Shown piece after piece: positions 59,374 to 64,000 of a stretch of 64,000 bases of DNA. The stretch is from Geodermatophilus sp. DSM 45219. Lineage in GTDB: Bacteria > Actinomycetota > Actinomycetes > Mycobacteriales > Geodermatophilaceae. The notes under the pieces were generated by a model that saw nothing but the letters and a program-made list of their open reading frames with translations, was not told the origin of the DNA and did not search any database. The translations under genes were made by a program, and so were the position numbers. The stretch covers positions 1 through 64,000 of the forward strand of contig NZ_FNIQ01000001.1 of assembly GCF_900104025.1 (NCBI RefSeq), in the 5' to 3' direction. Every line of letters starts with the position of its first letter. The stretch's first letter is position 1.

Positions 59374-60327
59374 TCAGGATTCGGGCGGGGTGAAGGACGA
59401 CGTCCGCTGCATGCCGGCGGCGCGGCCCTTGCCGGCGATGACCAGCGCCATCTTGCGGCTGGCCTCGTCGATCATCTCGTCGCCCAGCATCGCCGAGCCC
59501 TTCTTGCCGCCGGCCTCCGAGGTCGCCCAGTCGTAGGCGTCGAGGATCAGCTCGGCGTGGTCGTAGTCGGCCTGGGACGGCGAGTAGATCTCGTTGGCCG
59601 CGTCGACCTGGCCCGGGTGCAGCACCCACTTGCCGTCGAAGCCGAGGACGGCGGAGCGCTTGGCGACCTCGCGGAAGGCGTCCACGTCGCGCACCTGCAG
59701 GAACGGGCCGTCGATGGCCTGCACGCCGCGGGCGCGGGCGGCCATGAGGATCTGCATGAGGATGTAGTGGAACGGATCGCCCGGGTAGTCCGGGTGCAGG
59801 GCGCCGACGACCAGCGACTTCATGTTGATGCTGGCCATGAAGTCGGCCGGGCCGAAGATGATCGTCTCGATGCGCGGGCTGGCGAACGCGATGTCGTTGA
59901 CGTTGATCAGGCCCTGCGCGGTCTCGATCTGGGCCTCGATGCCGATCCGCCCGACCTCCAGGCCGTTGGCCTTCTCGACCTGGGTCAGCAGCATGTCCAG
60001 CGCCTGCACCTGACCGGCGTCGGCCACCTTGGGCAGCATGATGCAGTCGAGGTTCGCCCCGGCCCCGCCGACCACCTCGATGACGTCGGTGAACGTCCAC
60101 TCCGTGGTCCAGTCGTTGACCCGGACGGTGCGGATCTTCTGACCCCAGCCGCCCTCGTTGAGCGCCGCGACGATGTTCTTGCGGGCACCGGGCTTGGCCA
60201 GCGGCGCGCACGCGTCCTCGAGGTCGAGGAAGACCTGGTCGGCGCCCAGCCCCTTGGCCTTGTCCAGGAAGCGCGGGTTGCTGCCGGGGACGGCGAGGTT
60301 GGAACGGCGGGATCGGAGCTCGGCCAC
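59374..60327 (-). CDS. CitE/HpcH-like CoA-ester lyase
   Basis: A 317-residue TIM-barrel aldolase/lyase. It has RRSNLAVPGSNPRFLDKA, VFLDLEDACAP (metal/acid site), DCIMLPKVADA, GIEAQIETAQGLIN with the metal-binding Glu, GPADFMASI, and a C-terminal GKWVLHPGQVDAANEIYSPS. This matches the malyl-CoA/citramalyl-CoA lyase group. GTG 60,327 follows GGAGG. It cleaves or forms a C-C bond in a CoA thioester. Confidence 0.9.
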   Translation of the reverse strand: MAELRSRRSNLAVPGSNPRFLDKAKGLGADQVFLDLEDACAPLAKPGARKNIVAALNEGGWGQKIRTVRVNDWTTEWTFTDVIEVVGGAGANLDCIMLPKVADAGQVQALDMLLTQVEKANGLEVGRIGIEAQIETAQGLINVNDIAFASPRIETIIFGPADFMASINMKSLVVGALHPDYPGDPFHYILMQILMAARARGVQAIDGPFLQVRDVDAFREVAKRSAVLGFDGKWVLHPGQVDAANEIYSPSQADYDHAELILDAYDWATSEAGGKKGSAMLGDEMIDEASRKMALVIAGKGRAAGMQRTSSFTPPES

Positions 60328-60377
60328 GGTGCCTCCGCTACTGGGGGTCAGGTCCACCGGAGAGTAGCGACGGGCGT

Positions 60378-61271
60378 TCAGGTGCCCGGCTCGGCCAGCC
60401 CCCCGGGACGGCTGGCCCGCACGACCAGGCCGACGCCGACGACGACCAGCACGACCCCCGGCAGCGCCAGCAGCGGCGGCAGCTGCCGCAGCAGCACCAG
60501 CGCGAACAGCAGCGCGCCGGGCACCTCGAGCAGGATCACCAGACTCACCATCGTCGGGCCCACCGAGGACAGCACCAGGTTGAACAGCGTGTGCCCGAGC
60601 AGCTGGGCGCAGCCGGTGATGGCGGCGATGAGCAGCCAGTCCCGCGCCGCGAAGCCGGTCAGCGGGTCGTCGACCAGGGCGGCGGCGGCGGCGATCACCG
60701 CCGCGCACACCGAGTAGCAGACCACCGCGTACGCCGCGGTGGACAGCCGCTGGCGAGCCCGGGCCCCGGCCAGCACGTAGCCGCCGGCGCAGATCGCGCC
60801 GAGCAGCGCCAGCCCGTCGCCGGCCAGCGCGCGCAGGCTGACGGTGACGTCCACCCCGGCGATCAGCGCCGCACCGGCCACGGCCAGCACCAGGCCCCAC
60901 CACGTCGACGCGGACAGCCGCACGCCCCCAGCGCGAGCGACCAGCGCCGTCCAGATCGGGGTGGTGGTCACCAGGGCGGTGGAGGCCGCGACCGTCGTCA
61001 TCGACAGGCTCGGCAGCCAGGCGGCGAAGTGCGCGGCGAGGAACAGCCCCGCGACGACGGAGCTGGTCAGGTCGCGCGGCCGCAGGCCGGCGAGGGTGCG
61101 GCGCTCCCGCAGCAGGAGCACCGGCAGCAGGACCGCCGCCCCGCCGAGGTTGCGCCAGAAGGCCAGGGCGAGCATCGGCGCGGCCAGCATCGTGGTCAGC
61201 GGCGCGGACAGCGAGACACCGACGACGGCGACCGCCATGAGCCCGACGTCCCGCCCGCCCGGCCGGTGCAC
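60378..61271 (-). CDS. EamA-type (DMT superfamily) transporter
   Basis: A 297-residue membrane protein with about ten hydrophobic helices in two EamA halves (VGVSLSAPLTTMLAAPMLALAFWRN; TTPIWTALVAR; SSVGPTMVSLVILLEVPGALLFAL). It is probably an exporter of metabolites. The start is uncertain: GTG 61,271 or ATG 61,238. Upstream of it lies a degenerate repeat copy. Confidence 0.82.
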   Translation of the reverse strand: MHRPGGRDVGLMAVAVVGVSLSAPLTTMLAAPMLALAFWRNLGGAAVLLPVLLLRERRTLAGLRPRDLTSSVVAGLFLAAHFAAWLPSLSMTTVAASTALVTTTPIWTALVARAGGVRLSASTWWGLVLAVAGAALIAGVDVTVSLRALAGDGLALLGAICAGGYVLAGARARQRLSTAAYAVVCYSVCAAVIAAAAALVDDPLTGFAARDWLLIAAITGCAQLLGHTLFNLVLSSVGPTMVSLVILLEVPGALLFALVLLRQLPPLLALPGVVLVVVGVGLVVRASRPGGLAEPGT

Positions 61272-61299
61272 CGCCCACGCGGCGGCCCCGGCCCCGTTC

Positions 61300-61352
61300 A
61301 GAGGCTCGCGCCGAGCGGAGCGAGGCGTGAGGGGAACGGGGTCCTTCGACTT
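61300..61352. repeat. Degenerate copy of the GAAGGACC repeat
   Basis: GAACGGGGTCCTTCGAC (about 61,332-61,348), preceded by GAGGCTCGCGCC...GAGCGAGGCG, matches the outer strand of the dispersed repeat on the complementary strand (GAAGGACCCC). The inner stem has diverged. It lies between two genes on the same strand, phzF-like then eamA-like. Confidence 0.45.
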
Positions 61353-62224
61353 CAAGGCACCCGGATGCGGCCGCGCGCCACCGGCACCACCGCGCCGCGG
61401 ACCGTCGCCGCGACCGCCCGGCCGGCCGCGGCGGTGACCGTGCAGGACAGCACCGACGGCCGCCCCATCGCCTCGCCCTGGTGCACGACGTAGGACGACG
61501 TCCCGTCCGGTGCGAGCAGGCCGGTGGCGACCAGCCAGACGCCGGTGCCGAGCGCGGCCGAGCCGGTCGCCGGGTCCTCGCCCCAGGCCAGGTCGGCGGC
61601 GAACACGCGGGCCCGGGCGGTCGAGGTCGCGGCGTCCCAGGACAGCACCGAGACCCCCTCCCCCAGGCCGTGCCCGCCCAGCAGCGCGGGCACCGGCGCG
61701 GCGTCGTCGACCACCTCGGGGCGCACGGCCAGGATCGCGAACGGCAGGCCGCAGCCGGCGACGTGCGCGGGCGGCCCGACCACATCGGCGCCCGCGAGCC
61801 CCACCGCCCGCGCCAGCACGGCCGGGTCGGGGCCGTCCTCGAGGGTGGGCCGGCCGCCGGACAGCGTCGCGCCGTCGTCGTCCACCACCACGTCCAGGAC
61901 GCCGGCGCCGCACTCCTGGCGCAGCTGGCCGGCGGGCAGCCGGCCGGTCCGCACCAGCACGTGCGCGGCACCCACGCTGGGGTGCCCGGCGAACGGCAGC
62001 TCGGCGTACGGGGTGAAGATCCGCACCCGGTAGTCGGCGCCCGGCTCGGTCGGCGCGGACAGGAAGGACGTCTCCGACAGGTGGAACTCGTTCGCCAGCG
62101 CCTGGCACTGCCCGGTCGTCAGGCCGTCGGCGTCGAGGACCACGGCGAGCGGGTTGCCGGCGAAGGCGCGCGGCGCGAAGACGTCGACGACCTCGTAGTC
62201 CAGCTCTGCTCCCGAGGGCGGCAC
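61352..62224 (-). CDS. PhzF-family isomerase/epimerase-like protein
   Basis: A 290-residue protein with the PhzF pattern: EVVDVFAPRAFAGNPLAVVLDA, NEFHLSETSFL with the catalytic Glu, RIFTPYAELPFAGHPSVGAAH, and the second-half DPATGSAALGTGVW. GTG 62,224 is chosen; starts up to 62,296 are possible. The family includes isomerases of secondary metabolism; the substrate is unknown. Confidence 0.9.
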   Translation of the reverse strand: MPPSGAELDYEVVDVFAPRAFAGNPLAVVLDADGLTTGQCQALANEFHLSETSFLSAPTEPGADYRVRIFTPYAELPFAGHPSVGAAHVLVRTGRLPAGQLRQECGAGVLDVVVDDDGATLSGGRPTLEDGPDPAVLARAVGLAGADVVGPPAHVAGCGLPFAILAVRPEVVDDAAPVPALLGGHGLGEGVSVLSWDAATSTARARVFAADLAWGEDPATGSAALGTGVWLVATGLLAPDGTSSYVVHQGEAMGRPSVLSCTVTAAAGRAVAATVRGAVVPVARGRIRVP

Positions 62225-62325
62225 GTCGGCGACGGTAGCCTCATCGCTCCGTGACCGAGCCAGCGAGGTCACGCACGGACACAGCACCCCGGGCACGGGC
62301 CCGACGAGCGCCAGCGAGGAGGACC

Positions 62326-63564
62326 GTGACCACGGCGACCAGGGCGTACGTCTCCCGGCTCGCCGGGCTGCCCGTCTTCGACCCCAACGGCGACCGCGTC
62401 GGCAAGGTCCGCGACGTCGTGGTGGCGCTGCGCGTGGGGACGGCGGCGCCCCGCGTCCTGGGCCTGGTCGTCGAGGTGGTCGCCCGCCGGCGCATCTTCG
62501 TCCCGATCGGCCGGGTGACCACGCTCGACCCGGGCGCCGTCGTCCTCTCCACCGGCACGCTGAACCTCAAGCGCTTCGAGCAGCGCCGCGGCGAGACCCT
62601 GGTGCTCGGCGAGCTGCTCGACCGCCGGGTCCAGGTCGCGGAGACCGGGCGGCCGGCCGTGGTCGTCGACGCCGGCATCGAGCAGACCCGCACCGGCGAC
62701 TGGGTGCTGTCCCGGCTCGCCGTCCAGGAGCCGGGCCGGCTGGGCCGGCGGGGCCAGCTGCACCAGCTGTCCTGGGACGAGGTGACCGGGCTGGCCCTGC
62801 CGCAGACCGGCCAGGGCGCCGAGACGCTCATCGCCACCTACCGCGACCTCAACGCCGCCGACGTCGCCCACGCGCTGCAGGACCTGCCGATCAAGCGGCG
62901 GCACGAGGTCGCCGAGGCGCTCGACGACGAGCGGCTGGCCGACGTGCTGGGCGAGCTGCCCGAGGCCGACCAGATCACCATCCTCGGCACCCTGGAGGAG
63001 CGGCGGGCGGCCGACGTCCTGGAGGTGATGGACCCCGACGACGCCGCGGACCTGCTGGCCGAGCTGTCCAACGTCGACCGCAACCGGCTGCTGGAGCTCA
63101 TGGAGCCCGACGAGGCCGAGCCGGTCCGCCAGCTGCTGCAGTACACCGAGGACACCGCCGGCGGGATCATGACCAGCGAGCCGGTGATCCTCACCCCGGA
63201 CGCCACGATCGCCGAGGCGCTGGCCCGCGTGCGCGAGCCCGAGCTGAGCCCGGCGCTGGCCAGCCAGGTGTACGTCTGCCGGCCGCCGTCGGCCACCCCG
63301 ACCGGGCGCTACCTGGGTCTGGCGCACATCCAGCGGCTGCTGCGCGAACCGCCGTCCACCCTGGTCAGCGGCGTGCTCGACGACCTCGAGCCGCTGCGGC
63401 CGGAGGCCCCGCTGGCCGAGGTGACCCGCTACTTCGCCACCTACAACCTGGTGGCCGCGCCGGTCGTCGACGCGCAGGGCCGGCTGGTCGGCGCGGTCAG
63501 CGTGGACGACGTCCTGGACCACCTGCTGCCCGAGGACTGGCGGGAGCGGGCCCGCCGTGGCTGA
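62326..63564 (+). CDS. PRC-barrel / MgtE-N / CBS domain protein
   Basis: A 412-residue cytoplasmic protein: an N-terminal PRC-barrel-like module (SRLAGLPVFDPNGDRVGKVRDVVV), a superhelical MgtE N-domain (about 165-270: ALQDLPIKRRHEVAEALDDERLADVLGELP), and two CBS domains (about 275-400). The membrane part of the MgtE magnesium channel is absent. It may sense Mg2+ or nucleotides for a partner. GTG 62,326 follows GAGGAGG. Its stop overlaps the next gene. Confidence 0.85.
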   Translation: MTTATRAYVSRLAGLPVFDPNGDRVGKVRDVVVALRVGTAAPRVLGLVVEVVARRRIFVPIGRVTTLDPGAVVLSTGTLNLKRFEQRRGETLVLGELLDRRVQVAETGRPAVVVDAGIEQTRTGDWVLSRLAVQEPGRLGRRGQLHQLSWDEVTGLALPQTGQGAETLIATYRDLNAADVAHALQDLPIKRRHEVAEALDDERLADVLGELPEADQITILGTLEERRAADVLEVMDPDDAADLLAELSNVDRNRLLELMEPDEAEPVRQLLQYTEDTAGGIMTSEPVILTPDATIAEALARVREPELSPALASQVYVCRPPSATPTGRYLGLAHIQRLLREPPSTLVSGVLDDLEPLRPEAPLAEVTRYFATYNLVAAPVVDAQGRLVGAVSVDDVLDHLLPEDWRERARRG

Positions 63565-64000
63565 CAGCCGGCGGCTGGACGTCCCGCGCGGCTCGGCACG
63601 CGGCCTCGGCAGCTACCTGCGGCTGGACCCCGACGCGGTCGGCCGGTTCGCCGAGGGGATCGCCCGCTTCCTGGGCACCGGGCGGTTCCTCGCCGTCCAG
63701 ACGGTGATCGTGATCGTCTGGATCGTCCTCAACGTCTTCGCCGTCCGGCTGCAGTGGGACCCCTACCCGTTCATCCTGCTCAACCTGGCCTTCTCCACCC
63801 AGGCCGCGTACGCCGCCCCGCTGATCCTGCTGGCGCAGAACCGGCAGGCCGACCGCGACCGGGTGCAGGCCGAGGAGGACCGCGCCCGAGCGGCGCAGAC
63901 CCGCGCCGACACCGAGTACCTGGCGCGCGAGCTGGCGGCGCTGCGGGTCGCGATCGGTGAGCTGGCGACCCGGGACTTCATCCGCAGCGAGCTCAACCGG
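63557..64000 (+). CDS. DUF1003 membrane protein (cut by window end)
   Basis: It starts at GTG 63,557 overlapping the previous gene by 8 bp and runs off the right edge (148 codons seen). VQTVIVIVWIVLNVFAV and a second helix (PFILLNLAFSTQAAYAAPLILL) are followed by a long charged coiled-coil region (RQADRDRVQAEEDRARAAQ). This is the DUF1003 layout; the pairing with an MgtE-N/CBS gene is usual in actinobacteria. Confidence 0.88.
   Translation, partial: MADSRRLDVPRGSARGLGSYLRLDPDAVGRFAEGIARFLGTGRFLAVQTVIVIVWIVLNVFAVRLQWDPYPFILLNLAFSTQAAYAAPLILLAQNRQADRDRVQAEEDRARAAQTRADTEYLARELAALRVAIGELATRDFIRSELNR

Noticed and set aside
59374-61971. A long frame ending in the CitE-like lyase
   Set aside because: The upstream part is antisense or out-of-frame to the transporter and PhzF genes. 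GTG 60,327 with GGAGG is the real start.
1-64000. CRISPR array
   Set aside because: No set of regularly spaced identical repeats was seen. The repeated elements found are isolated hairpins, operator pairs and attachment arms.

Overview
The window is very GC-rich, and its genes start mostly with ATG or GTG and often overlap by four bases. The gene content (an SmpB-FtsX-FtsE-RF2 cluster, a CslA-GlxA-GH6 locus, a Tad-type pilus operon, a SipW-type signal peptidase, DUF4190, DUF4230 and DUF1003 proteins) points to a high-GC actinobacterium. A member of the Geodermatophilaceae or a close relative is my guess, not a proven assignment.

Chromosomal left arm (1-22.1 kb). It starts with the tail of a gene next to a SipW-like signal peptidase and a response regulator. 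Then come a flavoprotein, an amidohydrolase, a quinone-oxidoreductase-like enzyme, smpB, ftsX, ftsE and prfB (all minus strand), a GGDEF-EAL protein overlapping cutA, and a patatin-like lipase. The locus for a cell-surface glucan follows (GH6 cellulase-like lipoprotein, GlxA-type copper radical oxidase, CslA-type glycosyltransferase, preceded by a 36-codon leader). The arm ends with the Tad pilus operon (two TadE-like proteins, small pilin, TadC, TadB, TadA/CpaF ATPase), also on the minus strand.

Integrated element (22,141-49,716, about 27.6 kb). The pilus ATPase gene is cut in two: its last two thirds lie at 21,162-22,149 and its first 90 codons at 49,708-49,976. Both junctions carry the same 9 bp (ACCCAGATC), and joining them restores the reading frame. 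A large serine recombinase lies immediately inside the left end and is the likely integrase. The element has five parts: (a) a left defence block with an N6-adenine methyltransferase, two nuclease-like proteins and an AlbA_2/Schlafen-type protein; (b) an Lsr2-like gene with an amber codon in its DNA-binding half, an XRE regulator with a palindromic operator, and a secreted beta-propeller/cutinase cargo protein; (c) a plasmid/AICE-like backbone with a DNA-transfer ATPase, replication-relaxation protein, ArdA-like protein, ImmR/ImmA-type regulator pair, excisionase and tyrosine integrase; (d) an apparently complete, unused attP for that tyrosine integrase, built on the 3' half of a tRNA-Lys(UUU) gene and flanked on both sides by paired TGCCGTCA repeats; (e) a right block with an SMC/RecN-like ATPase operon converging on a two-gene operon with a nuclease-like protein. 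The element therefore carries two integration systems, of which only the serine one appears to have been used here. Its presence should switch off the pilus motor.

Chromosomal right arm (49.7-64 kb). It holds ordinary metabolic and envelope genes (OsmC, methyltransferase, ThDP-dependent enzyme with an EthD-like partner, oxidoreductase, DUF4230, acyl-CoA dehydrogenase, DUF4190, CitE-like lyase, EamA transporter, PhzF, MgtE-N/CBS, DUF1003). An IS110-family insertion sequence sits just before the acyl-CoA dehydrogenase gene. A family of stem-loop repeats containing GAAGGACC recurs at gene ends across the chromosomal parts and was not seen inside the element.
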